From Polynucleobacter paludilacus (GTDB taxonomy: Bacteria > Pseudomonadota > Gammaproteobacteria > Burkholderiales > Burkholderiaceae), in the NCBI RefSeq assembly GCF_018687595.1, contig NZ_CP061298.1:806001-870000 (forward strand): DNA of 64,000 nucleotides, written 5' to 3'. Every line of letters starts with the position of its first letter. Position 1 is the stretch's first letter. The translations under genes were made by a program, and so were the position numbers. Below are positions 26,932-38,957 of this stretch, piece by piece. Below the pieces are notes generated by a model that was not told the origin of the DNA, did no database searches, and saw only the letters and a list, made by a program, of their open reading frames with translations.

Positions 26932-27774
26932 ATGAGGCTTCTTATAAGCCTCATTTTTATTGCATGTCTGATGGCATGCGCTAACACGACTAGACCGGGT
27001 GCAGTTGGCATTAATCGCTCACAATTCATGGTGGTCTCTACAGCCGATGTGAATAGACTATCAGCCGCCGACTTCGAAGAGCAGAATAAAAAGGCCAAAC
27101 AAAAGAATGTTCTGATTACTTCAGGGCCTACCTACGATCGCCTAAAGCATGTTGCTGATAGGTTAATTCCGCAAACTGCAGTATTTCGGGATGACACCCG
27201 AACTTGGGATTGGCAGCTGAGTTTGATTCAATCTCCTACTCTAAACGCAAGCTGTGCCCCCGGCGGGAAAATTACCTTTTACACGGGCATCATCGAGCAG
27301 CTTAATTTGAATGATGCTGAAATAGCAGCCATCATGGGTCATGAGATGGCGCATGCCCTTCGTGAGCATGGTCGAGAACGCATGTCTGAAGCAATGACGC
27401 AGAGTGCACTAACTAACGTTGCTCTTGCGGTCGCTGGCGCAAATTACGCCACAGGGATCAATGCGGCAAATCAGCTCGCACAATATGCCTTGGTGCTGCC
27501 TAATTCACGACAAAATGAGTCTGAGGCAGACGCGATTGGACTCGAACTAGCGGCGCGGGCAGGATATGACCCATATGCTGCAATTACCGTATGGGAGAAG
27601 ATGCTCAAAGCTACTCAGGGGAAAAATCCACCAGAGTTTTTATCTACCCATCCATCTGGCGAAACCAGAATTGAACAATTAAATACATTGATACCCGCAG
27701 TGGAGCCTTTATATCTGAGCGCCAACAAAGCGCCTCAATCACCGCCAAACAAAACAAACACTAAAACGAATTAA
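26932..27774 (+). CDS. M48 family metalloprotease, probable outer-membrane lipoprotein (LoiP/YcaL-like)
   Basis: This is a zinc endopeptidase with HEMAH as the metal/catalytic motif (residues 137-141 counting from the ATG at 26932) and the third ligand in ESEADAIGLELAARAGY. A short signal sequence ends in LMAC, a plausible lipobox, so the protein would be lipid-anchored in the envelope, as in LoiP/YcaL, which degrade misfolded outer-membrane proteins. The frame also has an ATG at 26911; the 26932 start has AAGG about nine bases upstream and places the signal helix at the N-terminus. Its last 4 bp overlap the convergent small gene. Confidence 0.87.
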   Translation: MRLLISLIFIACLMACANTTRPGAVGINRSQFMVVSTADVNRLSAADFEEQNKKAKQKNVLITSGPTYDRLKHVADRLIPQTAVFRDDTRTWDWQLSLIQSPTLNASCAPGGKITFYTGIIEQLNLNDAEIAAIMGHEMAHALREHGRERMSEAMTQSALTNVALAVAGANYATGINAANQLAQYALVLPNSRQNESEADAIGLELAARAGYDPYAAITVWEKMLKATQGKNPPEFLSTHPSGETRIEQLNTLIPAVEPLYLSANKAPQSPPNKTNTKTN

Positions 27775-28022
27775 TTTTTCGCAGCTGGGGAGCTTGGAAT
27801 ATTAGGACCCTGCTTTGATTTCACGGGTTGAGCTCCAGGAGAAACTGGGGCTGTGGGGGCAGGTTTTACAGGCTGACTTGCAGGCCCTGAAGGACGGACG
27901 GCGCTGGAGTTGGCACCGGCAGAAGTCGGCGATTTACCAGCAAAAGGATCATAGCCAAAGCCAGCCGCTTGGGCTGCAATGGACATAGAAAGACCGATAA
28001 GGATCGCTAGTAAAGACTTCAT
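27771..28022 (-). CDS. Small exported Pro/Ser/Ala-rich protein, unknown function
   Basis: This is an 83-residue product with a clear signal peptide (MKSLLAILIGLSMSIAAQAA, cleavage after AQA) and a low-complexity mature part rich in Pro, Ala and Ser. No family is recognised. The ATG at 28022 has GGGAG about nine bases upstream, supporting it over the longer frame from 28058. It is convergent with the M48 gene, overlapping by 4 bp at the stop codons. Confidence 0.65.
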   Translation of the reverse strand: MKSLLAILIGLSMSIAAQAAGFGYDPFAGKSPTSAGANSSAVRPSGPASQPVKPAPTAPVSPGAQPVKSKQGPNIPSSPAAKN

Positions 28023-28088
28023 CCCAATATTCTCCCATAGGAAACCGGAATTTGCCAAGATTTACCAGATATCGAGGTTTGAACCCCT

Positions 28089-28544
28089 TTAATCGCGTAC
28101 TTCCTGCTCGCGTGCTTTTTTGAGGGAGAGGCTAGCTTGAGTTAAAAGGCGGAAATTGCTATCACTCACTTTAGAGATCAGGACAGCCTTGTAACGCTCT
28201 CGCTGGAGCCATTCCACAATCGCAACAGCGATAAACGCGATCAAAATATAAGAAATAAAAACAAAGCCGTCTTGTGGCGTTGGCATGTCATAAGAATCAA
28301 AAGGCGGTACAAAGAAGAAAAAGGCAATTGGTACAGAAAGAAAAATCGTCAACAGGCTGGGGATGAAGCCATAAAACAAGGCAATGATGATGGTGTTGAG
28401 GATAAAAAAGGTCATTGGAATATTGCCCTGCAAGAAATCATGGAGGCTATACCGTATGCTAAATGCGACAAAAACGCCGAATATTGCAAAAAAATACGCT
28501 TGGATCCCGGAATGGGCCCACCGTTTCGAATTCTTAATCTGCAT
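28089..28544 (-). CDS. Membrane protein with DUF4118-like sensor-kinase transmembrane module, no kinase
   Basis: This is a 151-residue protein with four predicted helices (about residues 14-31, 44-62, 64-80, 91-110) and a short amphipathic C-terminal tail ending SLSLKKAREQEVRD. The pattern, including FYGFIPSLLTIFLSVPIAFFFFVPPF, resembles the DUF4118 transmembrane region of KdpD-type histidine kinases, but no HAMP, kinase or receiver domain follows. It may be a free-standing sensor remnant or a distinct small membrane protein. It is divergent from the hydrolase gene, 45 bp away. Confidence 0.7.
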   Translation of the reverse strand: MQIKNSKRWAHSGIQAYFFAIFGVFVAFSIRYSLHDFLQGNIPMTFFILNTIIIALFYGFIPSLLTIFLSVPIAFFFFVPPFDSYDMPTPQDGFVFISYILIAFIAVAIVEWLQRERYKAVLISKVSDSNFRLLTQASLSLKKAREQEVRD

Positions 28545-28589
28545 AAGTAATAATGTCGTAATTAATTAATAGGCATCTAATTCGACTCA

Positions 28590-29468
28590 ATGACATCCAT
28601 AGCCGAGCAAACAGACCGATACGAGACATTCTATCAAGGTAATTCAGGCCATGCGGTAGTTTTATTGCCAGGCCTTTGCGGTTCAGAGCTGGAAATGGGC
28701 GTCATTCCCCGACTCCTAAAACAGTCAAATCACACCTATACAGTACCTAAGATCAATGGCTACTCTGCCCATACCGGCCTTTCAAACTATCAAGAGTGGA
28801 TCGATAGCGTAGACCAATTTATTACTGACCTTGCCCAATCGCATAACTCTGTTTCTGTTGTTGGATTGAGTATGGGCGCGACGCTCGCTCTGGCGGTTGC
28901 AGCACAAAATAGTAAAGCTCATAGCGTGGTTGCTCTTTCCCCTGTTTTTATATTTGATGGCTGGGCAATCCCTTGGTATCACCCTTTCCTCGCCCTGGTA
29001 TTTGCGTTGGGAATCCGTAATTGGCACTACAAAGAAAGAGAGCCGTTTGGCGTCAAAAACCTTGAATTAAGACGCCATATCCGAAAAGCGGTCATGGCTA
29101 ATAGTGTGAGCGAGCTTGGCGCCGCCCATTTACCTGCAGTTCACCTCTATCAGTCCTTGGAGCTCATTAAGGCAACTAAAAAAGAACTCAGCTCAATAAC
29201 AGCAGACGCTTTAATCATTCATGCGATTGATGACGAAACTGCATCGCCAAAGAATCCAGAAATAATCCTTAGGGGAATTTCCTCCGAAACCTGTCGAATG
29301 ATTTGGCTTGGTAATTCTTACCATATGATCACTGTGGATAACGAACGAGAAGTGGTTGCAAATGAGGTCAATAATTTTATTAATCAGGCACTTGAAAAAG
29401 AAAAGATCGTTGATAGGCTTGCTGTAGACACGCCTAATCTCGTGATCAAAAATCGTTCTAGAAGTTAA
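28590..29468 (+). CDS. Alpha/beta-hydrolase (carboxylesterase-like)
   Basis: This is a 292-residue serine hydrolase. HAVVLLPGLCGSELEMG at residues 16-32 gives the oxyanion region, the nucleophile is in VVGLSMGATLAL (near residues 90-101), the acid in AIDDETASPKN near 211-221 and the histidine in GNSYHMITVDNER near 244-256. It resembles Est30-type carboxylesterases. It abuts the TolC-like gene (stop 6 bp before the next ATG), so the two are co-translated. The natural substrate is unknown. Confidence 0.82.
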   Translation: MTSIAEQTDRYETFYQGNSGHAVVLLPGLCGSELEMGVIPRLLKQSNHTYTVPKINGYSAHTGLSNYQEWIDSVDQFITDLAQSHNSVSVVGLSMGATLALAVAAQNSKAHSVVALSPVFIFDGWAIPWYHPFLALVFALGIRNWHYKEREPFGVKNLELRRHIRKAVMANSVSELGAAHLPAVHLYQSLELIKATKKELSSITADALIIHAIDDETASPKNPEIILRGISSETCRMIWLGNSYHMITVDNEREVVANEVNNFINQALEKEKIVDRLAVDTPNLVIKNRSRS

Positions 29469-29474
29469 TTGATT

Positions 29475-30698
29475 ATGAAAAAAATTTCTATCTCGATCTA
29501 TAGCTTTCTATTCACATCATTTTTTGTAACGGGTGTCCAAGCACAGTCCTTGCCGCCTTTCAAAGTAGACAATACCCAGTATAGAAGCGTCAGTTTAGGC
29601 AACTATCTTAGCGAGCTAAACGAAGAAAATGCCAACCTCAAAATACGCAGGCTGAATATTGCCTCTGCCGACGCAAATGCTAAAGATGCTGGGATGCCCT
29701 ATCTAAGTCCGATTCTTACCTATGCTCGCGGCAGTATGTATACCCAGGCTCCATATGCTGGTTATACCAACCCTGCCTCCAACACTTTGGGCGCCATGGT
29801 CACAATAGAAGGTTGGGGAAAGCGCTCTGCACGCGAGGCTCAAGCCCAAGCGGATGCCAAACGTAAATTGGCTGAGATGATTACGGAGGGCAAAGCAATT
29901 GAAACTGAAGCGATGTTTAACTATATAGACGCACTACGCACCAAACTCTTATGGCAGTCCTACCAAGAGGCGATCGATGCGCTAAATCAATATCGCGCTA
30001 GCGGATCTACTCAAGCTGCTGAGTTTATTGCTGCACAAAAGGTTCTTGCAAACGATTTGAAGTACTACTCCTATGGCATGGCCAATTTTGTTGGCAAGAC
30101 AGGCTCCGAACTGATCATGCCGGTTGGCACCTTAAATATAGAAGCAAAAAACTTTAAAGTGGAAGACTTAATTGCTCGAGCTCAAGAAAATCGAGCCGAT
30201 ATTGCTTCAGGTCAGGCAGCTGTTGAGTCAGCAGCAGCCAATTTGGAGGTGGTCAAAGCAAGCAAAAATATTGATTTTTTACCTGGCGTTTACTATACCC
30301 AAACCCCCTCTTATGCATCCAGCGGCATCAACTATGGAACTCAACAAGCCTTTAGCTTTTTATTGAACGTCCCCCTGGGTAATGGTTTTCTGATGAATTC
30401 CGATGTAACCACTGCTGCTAATAGCCAGGCTGAGCTTGAGGTTAGCTTGATGGCAACAAAGGCCAAAATCGTGACCGAGATTAATCAGACCTATCTTCAA
30501 TACCAGTCTGCAAAAGAGCGTTTGGAGGCAGCCACTAAGGCTTATAACCAAGCCAAAATGAGCAAAAATAACATCCAGGGAATTTTGCGATTTCGCGATG
30601 CGGAATATGAGCTTTTTGATGCTCGTACTGTGCATGCTAAAACTCTGATACTCTTAGAAAGACTAAGCGGCAATTTTGAAGTGCCTAATTTGCACTAG
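29475..30698 (+). CDS. TolC-like outer-membrane efflux family protein
   Basis: This is a 407-residue protein with a signal peptide (about residues 1-24, ending VQA) and long alpha-helical, Ala/Gln/Glu-rich segments typical of the outer membrane efflux (TolC/OprM) family: about residues 115-175 and 330-385 form the coiled-coil-like hairpins, with a beta-prone stretch near 265-315. It is slightly shorter than standard TolC proteins. No membrane-fusion or inner-membrane pump gene is adjacent, so it is an orphan outer-membrane component here. The TTG six bases upstream is a less likely start. Confidence 0.75.
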   Translation: MKKISISIYSFLFTSFFVTGVQAQSLPPFKVDNTQYRSVSLGNYLSELNEENANLKIRRLNIASADANAKDAGMPYLSPILTYARGSMYTQAPYAGYTNPASNTLGAMVTIEGWGKRSAREAQAQADAKRKLAEMITEGKAIETEAMFNYIDALRTKLLWQSYQEAIDALNQYRASGSTQAAEFIAAQKVLANDLKYYSYGMANFVGKTGSELIMPVGTLNIEAKNFKVEDLIARAQENRADIASGQAAVESAAANLEVVKASKNIDFLPGVYYTQTPSYASSGINYGTQQAFSFLLNVPLGNGFLMNSDVTTAANSQAELEVSLMATKAKIVTEINQTYLQYQSAKERLEAATKAYNQAKMSKNNIQGILRFRDAEYELFDARTVHAKTLILLERLSGNFEVPNLH

Positions 30699-30706
30699 GA
30701 GCAATC

Positions 30707-31273
30707 ATGAGACCGATTTCATTTGTATCTGCGGCATTACTAGTAGCTTTCATTGGAGCAATGGGTTCCAGCGTATTAGCCGTTACAGAGACTGCAGCCC
30801 AAAAGGCTTCTGCTGCAGCCTTACTTGCCCAACAACAGGCAGCAGCTAAAGCAGCCGCAACCGCTGCGGCGGCAAAAGCAGCCGCAACCGCTGCGGCGGC
30901 AAAAGCAGCTGCAGCTGCAGCTGCTGCAAAAACAGCCGCCTTGAATACGGCTAGTAAAAGTACTACTTCTTCTGTATCCAGTTCAGTCGCTAAGCCAGCT
31001 TCGGCAACTACCACCTCCACTGCTAGTAATACGAGCACTACTTCTGTAAGCTCTTCAACCAGTAGTTCAACGACCACTTCAAGCGGTACGAGTAAATCTT
31101 CAACATCATCTACAACCTCTTTAGCAAGTACAGCCAAGACAAGCCCATCCAATGCAGTTACATCAGGCGGTACAGGCTCCTCTAAAGCCAATACCTCTTC
31201 AGGCAGTGCTAGTTCGAACGCAACTGATAGCTCTAATTATTTAAGCGCTTCGCCGACAGACAATAAAAAGTAA
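30707..31273 (+). CDS. Secreted low-complexity Ala/Ser/Thr-rich protein, unknown function
   Basis: This is a 188-residue product with a signal peptide (hydrophobic residues 5-23, cleavage near VLA). The mature part has an Ala/Lys-rich helix-prone stretch (about residues 30-85) encoded by 27-bp tandem repeats, then a Ser/Thr-rich tail to the end. The composition suggests an extended or glycosylated surface protein, but no family is recognised. It starts 8 bp after the TolC-like gene and ends just before a strong terminator, so it closes that operon. An ORF on the opposite strand is a composition artefact. Confidence 0.68.
   Translation: MRPISFVSAALLVAFIGAMGSSVLAVTETAAQKASAAALLAQQQAAAKAAATAAAAKAAATAAAAKAAAAAAAAKTAALNTASKSTTSSVSSSVAKPASATTTSTASNTSTTSVSSSTSSSTTTSSGTSKSSTSSTTSLASTAKTSPSNAVTSGGTGSSKANTSSGSASSNATDSSNYLSASPTDNKK
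30848..30928 (+). repeat. 27-bp tandem repeat, three copies
   Basis: Two identical 27-base units lie at 30848-30874 and 30875-30901, followed by a third diverged copy at 30902-30928. The unit encodes the nine-residue period KAAATAAAA inside the Ala-rich part of the secreted protein. In-frame repeat number could vary between strains. Confidence 0.9.
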
Positions 31274-31292
31274 TTTTTCAGAAATGGAATAT

Positions 31293-31320
31293 AAAAAAGC
31301 CCTTTTAAAAGGGCTTTTTT
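31293..31320. terminator. Bidirectional palindromic terminator
   Basis: A perfect 28-bp palindrome with a GC core (AAAAGCCC / GGGCTTTT) flanked by A and T runs works as a Rho-independent terminator in both directions. On the plus strand it ends the hydrolase/TolC-like/AST-rich operon; on the minus strand it ends the tRNA-Ala-Glu-Asp transcript, just 9 bases beyond tRNA-Asp. Confidence 0.88.
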
Positions 31321-31328
31321 ATTGAATT

Positions 31329-31405
31329 TGGCGGAACGGACGGGACTCGAACCCGCGACCCTCTGCGTGACAGGCAGATATTCTAACCAACTGAACTACC
31401 GCTCC
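31329..31405 (-). tRNA. tRNA-Asp (GTC)
   Basis: This 77-base minus-strand cloverleaf has a 7-bp acceptor stem (GGAGCGG with CCGTTCC), an anticodon loop reading CTGTCAC (anticodon GTC), a T-arm with GGTTCGAGTCC and an encoded CCA end. It is the last of three tRNA genes transcribed together. Confidence 0.96.
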
Positions 31406-31453
31406 AAATTACATCGAGTAATACCAATACTGCTGTGCAACAACCAGAAAATC

Positions 31454-31529
31454 TGGCGTCCCCAGGGGGATTCGAACCCCCGTACTCACCGTGAAAGGGT
31501 GATGTCCTAGGCCTCTAGACGATGGGGAC
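31454..31529 (-). tRNA. tRNA-Glu (TTC)
   Basis: This 76-base minus-strand cloverleaf has acceptor GTCCCCA with TGGGGAC, an anticodon loop with TTC, a T-arm containing GGTTCGAATCC and an encoded CCA. Its aminoacyl-tRNA synthetase gene gltX lies just upstream on the same strand, and its wobble base U34 is a substrate class for MnmH encoded in the same window. Confidence 0.96.
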
Positions 31530-31560
31530 CTGGAACACTACAATTATCTCGCAGATTTAT

Positions 31561-31636
<76 letters not shown>

Positions 31637-31679
31637 TAAATCTCGCAAAATAACCACAAGACAATCAAAACAATCCAAG

Positions 31680-31709
31680 ATTTTATCCTATTTTGTCCAT
31701 GAGAGGCAA
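31680..31709 (-). promoter_or_regulatory. Candidate sigma-70 promoter for the tRNA-Ala-Glu-Asp cluster
   Basis: In the gap between gltX and tRNA-Ala, the minus strand has TTGCCT (31709-31704) and TAAAAT (31685-31680) separated by 18 bases, placing a start point about 35-40 bases before tRNA-Ala. The boxes are reasonable matches but unproven. Confidence 0.4.
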
Positions 31710-31714
31710 TTTAC

Positions 31715-33112
31715 CTAGCTGGCAACCTTAGCAAGGCGTTTTAAGCTTTCTTCTTTACCCAAAACGACCAAGACCGAATCAATGGCAGGCGTTTGGGTAG
31801 TGGCGAATAAGGCATACCTCACTGGCATGGCAAGTGCCGGCATTTTTAACTGGTGTTTTGCCAGCACCTGTTTGAAGGCGGCTGAATAGGCTTCCTTGCT
31901 GGCATCTGTTTGTTCAATTGCCGCTATCAAGTCTGCAATCACAGGCTTAATCCCGCTCGGTATATTTTCAGCAATCTCAGCTTCTGTCAGTGCTGGTGCT
32001 GGCGAGTAAAACAGTTTTGCACCCTCTGCAATTTCAATTAAGGTATTTGCTCTATCCTTTAACAAGGAGACTACTTGAACAAAGTTTGGACCCTGCTCTA
32101 TATCGATACCACGTTCATCTGCAAAGGGTCTAACAGCCTCTGCTAATAACTTTGGATCAGCCTCTTGAATATAGTGATGATTCAGCCAAAGCAACTTTTC
32201 AGGATTATGCTGGGCTGGGGATCTGCCAAGATTAGCAAGATCAAACCAAGCAACAAATTGCTCTTTAGTGAAGACTTCTGCGTCACCATGCGACCAGCCT
32301 AAGCGAGCAAGATAGTTCAAAATTGCTTCAGGTAAATAACCTTCTTTTTGGTAATCGCGCACACTCATAGCCCCACTGCGTTTACTCATTTTCTCGCCCT
32401 GGTCATTTAAGACGGTCGGTAGATGGGCGTAGATCGGTGGGTTAGCTCCAAGTGCCTTAAGAATATTAATTTGCCGTGGCGTGTTATTCACGTGATCATC
32501 GCCTCGAATAACATGGGTGATTTTCATATCAAGATCATCAACAACAACGCAGAAGTTATAAGTTGGCGTCCCATCCGGTCTTGCGATTACGAGATCATCT
32601 AGCTCATCATTGCTGATTTCAATTCTGCCTTTGACGGCATCTTCCCAAATGACTGAGCCCCCAATAGGATTTTTAAACCGGATCACTGGAGAAATATCAG
32701 GTGGAATAGCGGGAAGCGTTTTGCCAGGCTCTGGACGCCATAAGCCGTTATAGCGTGGCTTCTCTTTATTCGCCATTTGCAGATCACGCAAACGATTGAG
32801 CTCGTCTTCACTCATATAGCAGGGATAAGCCAAACCACGATCGAGCATTTGCTTAATCACTTCGCGATAACGATCAATGCGTTGCATCTGGTAGATTGGT
32901 CCTTCATCTATATCCAAGCCTAACCAAGCCATACCTTCGAGAATCACATCGACTGATTCTTGGGTTGACCTCTCTACATCGGTATCCTCAATTCTTAGTA
33001 TGAAGTCACCGTGGTTATGGCGAGCAAAAGCCCAAGGATATAGAGCGCTACGAAGATTACCCAAATGAATAAAGCCCGTTGGACTAGGGGCGAAACGTGT
33101 ACGAATTTGCAT
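31715..33112 (-). CDS. gltX: Glutamyl-tRNA synthetase
   Basis: This is a 465-residue class I synthetase. The HIGH-type motif appears in [16 protein letters not shown] (residues 5-20) and the KMSKS motif as EKMSKRSGA near 244-252. [10 protein letters not shown] and [14 protein letters not shown] are the other family landmarks. It charges tRNA-Glu, whose gene lies directly downstream. The divergent hslO gene starts 64 bp away. Confidence 0.97.
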   Translation of the reverse strand: MQIRTRFAPSPTGFIHLGNLRSALYPWAFARHNHGDFILRIEDTDVERSTQESVDVILEGMAWLGLDIDEGPIYQMQRIDRYREVIKQMLDRGLAYPCYMSEDELNRLRDLQMANKEKPRYNGLWRPEPGKTLPAIPPDISPVIRFKNPIGGSVIWEDAVKGRIEISNDELDDLVIARPDGTPTYNFCVVVDDLDMKITHVIRGDDHVNNTPRQINILKALGANPPIYAHLPTVLNDQGEKMSKRSGAMSVRDYQKEGYLPEAILNYLARLGWSHGDAEVFTKEQFVAWFDLANLGRSPAQHNPEKLLWLNHHYIQEADPKLLAEAVRPFADERGIDIEQGPNFVQVVSLLKDRANTLIEIAEGAKLFYSPAPALTEAEIAENIPSGIKPVIADLIAAIEQTDASKEAYSAAFKQVLAKHQLKMPALAMPVRYALFATTQTPAIDSVLVVLGKEESLKRLAKVAS

Positions 33113-33176
33113 AACTTCTATTATCTCAGGTCAGGCTTAATCTGAACAATTCTGAAAAACGTGGATACTTTGGGGT

Positions 33177-34142
33177 ATGAATGAACTTCTCGTATTTATG
33201 TGTGATGGCGCCCCTGTCAGGGGGGAAATTGTCTCGATTGGCACTGCATGGCAGGCAATCCTAGAGAGACGCAATGATCCACCCGCTGTTCAAAAGGTAT
33301 TGGGTGATTTTGTAGCTGCAGCCACCCTACTAAGTGCTAGCCTCAAGTTCGACGGAACCCTCATTATTCAAGCCCAAAGTCTTGGACCAATCTCCTTGCT
33401 AGTAGTCGAATGCAAATCCGATCTATCCATGCGGGCTACTGTCAAACTGTCTGTAGATCCCTCTGAAATTGCTGCTGATGCCACCCTTGCACAAATGCTG
33501 GATGCTAGCAACACTGGCCGACTGGTCATTACGCTTGACCCAGCTGACCGTCAAGCCGGCAACCCCCCATATCAAGGCATTGTGGCCTTGCAAGACCATC
33601 AAGGCGCAGTAATAAGACCAGTTGAAAGCGTATCGCAGGCCATTAGCCTCTACATGCAAAATTCTGAACAATTGGATACCCGAATTTGGTTGGCCTCCAA
33701 CGCTACTCAGGTGGGCGGCTTACTCTTGCAACGTTTACCGGATTCCGGTGGTCACGCTCATTTGGATCCACATACTGAAGCAGAAGGCTGGATCCGCATC
33801 CAGGCGCTCGGTGAGACCATTACTGATGAAGAGCTTTTAACACTGCCGCCAGAAACAATCCTGCGTCGCCTGTTTTTAGAAGAGTCATCGCACTATGGCG
33901 TACGCAGCTTTCCGAGCAGACCCATTCAGTTTGCTTGTCGCTGCTCTCGGACTAAAGTCGCAGATATTCTGAGAATGTTGGGTGACGATGAAGTGGAGAG
34001 CATTTTGACTGAGCAAGGCAAGGTAGAAACCGCTTGTGATTTTTGCGGCAAGCAATACGAGTTTGATGCCGTTGACTGTCGCCAAGTGTTCAGCACCAAC
34101 TCTCTGAGCGATGCTACCCGACCACCATCAAGCGGGCATTAA
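33177..34142 (+). CDS. hslO: Redox-regulated chaperone Hsp33
   Basis: This is a 321-residue holdase activated by oxidation. The C-terminal zinc switch shows CRCS (near residues 252-255) and CDFC (near 285-288), the CxC...CxxC set needed for redox sensing; the N-terminal YVAA-like core is recognisable (QKVLGDFVAAATLLSASLKF). Its 3' end lies three bases from the convergent ftsB stop. Confidence 0.93.
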   Translation: MNELLVFMCDGAPVRGEIVSIGTAWQAILERRNDPPAVQKVLGDFVAAATLLSASLKFDGTLIIQAQSLGPISLLVVECKSDLSMRATVKLSVDPSEIAADATLAQMLDASNTGRLVITLDPADRQAGNPPYQGIVALQDHQGAVIRPVESVSQAISLYMQNSEQLDTRIWLASNATQVGGLLLQRLPDSGGHAHLDPHTEAEGWIRIQALGETITDEELLTLPPETILRRLFLEESSHYGVRSFPSRPIQFACRCSRTKVADILRMLGDDEVESILTEQGKVETACDFCGKQYEFDAVDCRQVFSTNSLSDATRPPSSGH

Positions 34143-34145
34143 AGA

Positions 34146-34475
34146 CTATTTGCTTTTACTAGCCTTTATGCCATCTGCCGAGTCTTGATTTGGTGTAACT
34201 GCCTCTTTTGGCAGAATTTGAACAAAAAACTCACCTTCCTTGATCATGCCGTGCTCTACACGGGCACGCTCTTCAATCGCCCGAGTGCCATCTTTTAAGT
34301 CGGCAACATCGCCAGCAAGCTTAGCATTCCGAAGTGCTAAAGCACCATTCTTAGCCTGTTGGAGCTGAAGTTGCTTCTCCATCTCATAAACCTTAAGCCA
34401 GCCACCCTTGCCCAACCATAGCGGATATTGAATTACCAGAAGTAATACCAACATGGAATAAACAATGATGCGCAT
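34146..34475 (-). CDS. ftsB: Cell division protein FtsB
   Basis: This is a 109-residue bitopic protein: a short N-terminus, one transmembrane helix (about residues 3-21) and a periplasmic coiled coil (about 30-75) ending in [13 protein letters not shown], the family hallmark. It forms the FtsQLB division complex. As usual it lies downstream of eno, 24 bp after its stop. Confidence 0.92.
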   Translation of the reverse strand: MRIIVYSMLVLLLVIQYPLWLGKGGWLKVYEMEKQLQLQQAKNGALALRNAKLAGDVADLKDGTRAIEERARVEHGMIKEGEFFVQILPKEAVTPNQDSADGIKASKSK

Positions 34476-34499
34476 AGTCGTATCGGGAGGCTTATTGAA

Positions 34500-35795
<1,296 letters not shown>

Positions 35796-35811
35796 CTAAA
35801 GACAATGTGAA

Positions 35812-36666
35812 TTATTTAAAGCTATTTTCTAAAAAGGAATTGCCCTTTTTAACCACGGTATCGATTGCAACCAATGATTCCAGAAGCTCTTTCATGCGAT
35901 TTAAGGGAACGGCATTAGGGCCATCCGATAGCGCTTTAGAAGGCTCAGGATGGGTTTCCATAAAGAGGCCGCTGATACCAACAGCAACCGCAGCTCTAGC
36001 AAGCACGGGCACAAACTCTCGTTGACCGCCACTGCTATTGCCTTGACCGCCAGGTAATTGAACCGAGTGGGTTGCATCAAATACCACTGGGGCATTCGCT
36101 TCGCGCATGATAGCGAGGCTACGCATATCAGAAACTAAATTGTTGTAACCAAAAGAAGCGCCGCGTTCACAAACCATAAACTGATCTGCTAGGTTAGCCT
36201 CCTTTGCGGCTGCTCTGGCTTTCTCAATCACGTTCAGCATCTCGTAGGGGGACAAGAACTGACCCTTCTTGAAGTTGACTGGCTTACCGCTTTGAGCGCA
36301 AGCGCGAATGAAATCAGTCTGCCTGCACAGGAAGGCTGGAGTCTGGAGCACATCCACTACTTTAGCCACTTCAGCAATTTCGGTAATGTCGTGTACGTCA
36401 GTTAGCACTGCTACGCCGATTTCGCGCTTCACCTTAGCTAGAATTTCTAACCCCTTCTCCATACCAAGGCCACGAAATGATGTGCCAGAAGAGCGATTGG
36501 CTTTATCAAATGAAGATTTATAGATAAATGGAATATTGAGTGCACTCGTGATCGCTTTTAGCTCACCGGCAATATCCAAAGCAGATTGTTCTGACTCGAT
36601 GACGCAAGGGCCGGCAATTAAAAAGAAGCGCTGATCTAAACCAACATTAAATCCACAGAGTTTCAT
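35812..36666 (-). CDS. kdsA: 3-deoxy-D-manno-octulosonate 8-phosphate synthase
   Basis: This 284-residue aldolase condenses arabinose 5-phosphate and PEP to KDO8P for the lipopolysaccharide inner core, showing the cell is a typical Gram-negative. Markers are [37 protein letters not shown] and [13 protein letters not shown]. It lies between pyrG (29 bp) and eno (25 bp), a conserved order. Confidence 0.96.
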   Translation of the reverse strand: MKLCGFNVGLDQRFFLIAGPCVIESEQSALDIAGELKAITSALNIPFIYKSSFDKANRSSGTSFRGLGMEKGLEILAKVKREIGVAVLTDVHDITEIAEVAKVVDVLQTPAFLCRQTDFIRACAQSGKPVNFKKGQFLSPYEMLNVIEKARAAAKEANLADQFMVCERGASFGYNNLVSDMRSLAIMREANAPVVFDATHSVQLPGGQGNSSGGQREFVPVLARAAVAVGISGLFMETHPEPSKALSDGPNAVPLNRMKELLESLVAIDTVVKKGNSFLENSFK

Positions 36667-36695
36667 GAAAAGTCCTTAGATATTCTGATGTGGCA

Positions 36696-38360
<1,665 letters not shown>

Positions 38361-38429
38361 TTAAGCTCTGTTGGAAAAAGTAATTATAACGATAGCTGGG
38401 GAACAAGTTCAGATTTTAAGCAGGTTAAG

Positions 38430-38951
38430 ATGACAGAAATGCACCCTAAGGGAATCCTAAAATTCATGAAAAATCTCCTCAACATTGCTGATCCAACCGC
38501 TATATACAAAGCAAGCGCCTTATTCGCCATTAGCGCACTGATGGGCTTGATGAGCTCATTAGCCCTAGCCCAAGATACCGGCTCCATCGTAGGACTCTGG
38601 AAAACCTTTGATGACGACACCAATCAACCGGCGGCACTAGTCCAGATCAATGAGCAAAATGGTGTTTTTGTAGGCAAAGTGAGCAAAATTTTGGATCCAA
38701 GCGGTTTGCCAACCTGCGTCAAATGTAGCGACTACCGCAAAGACAAACCCGTAGTGGGCATGGAAATTCTCACTGGTTTAAAAAAGGATGGAGATAACGC
38801 CTACTCCGGCGGAAAGATCCTGGATCCAGACGATGGGGAAATATATAGCGCAAACATCAAATTACTTGAGCAGGGCAATAAACTAGATCTGCGCGCCTAC
38901 CTAGGCATTCCCTTAATTGGTAGATCCCAGACCTGGATTCGTGAAAAATAA
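38430..38951 (+). CDS. DUF2147 family exported protein
   Basis: This is a 173-residue (or 161 from a second ATG at 38466) protein with an N-terminal signal region (hydrophobic residues about 29-46, cleavage near ALA-Q) and a DUF2147 domain: GLWKTFDDDTNQPAALVQI, CVKCSDYRKDKPVVGMEIL and an RAYLGIPLIGRSQTW end. The family is a periplasmic lipocalin-like domain of uncertain role. The ATG at 38430 has AGG six bases upstream, so I keep the longer start. It is probably cotranscribed with the next small gene. Confidence 0.82.
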   Translation: MTEMHPKGILKFMKNLLNIADPTAIYKASALFAISALMGLMSSLALAQDTGSIVGLWKTFDDDTNQPAALVQINEQNGVFVGKVSKILDPSGLPTCVKCSDYRKDKPVVGMEILTGLKKDGDNAYSGGKILDPDDGEIYSANIKLLEQGNKLDLRAYLGIPLIGRSQTWIREK

Positions 38952-38957
38952 GCAGCT

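Noticed and set aside
30685..31191. Long open frame (168 codons) on the minus strand over the AST-rich protein gene
   Set aside because: It is a mirror of the low-complexity GC/Ala-codon pattern; it has no ribosome site and reads as an Ala/Val/Glu-rich string, while the plus-strand gene has a signal peptide, spacing and terminator.
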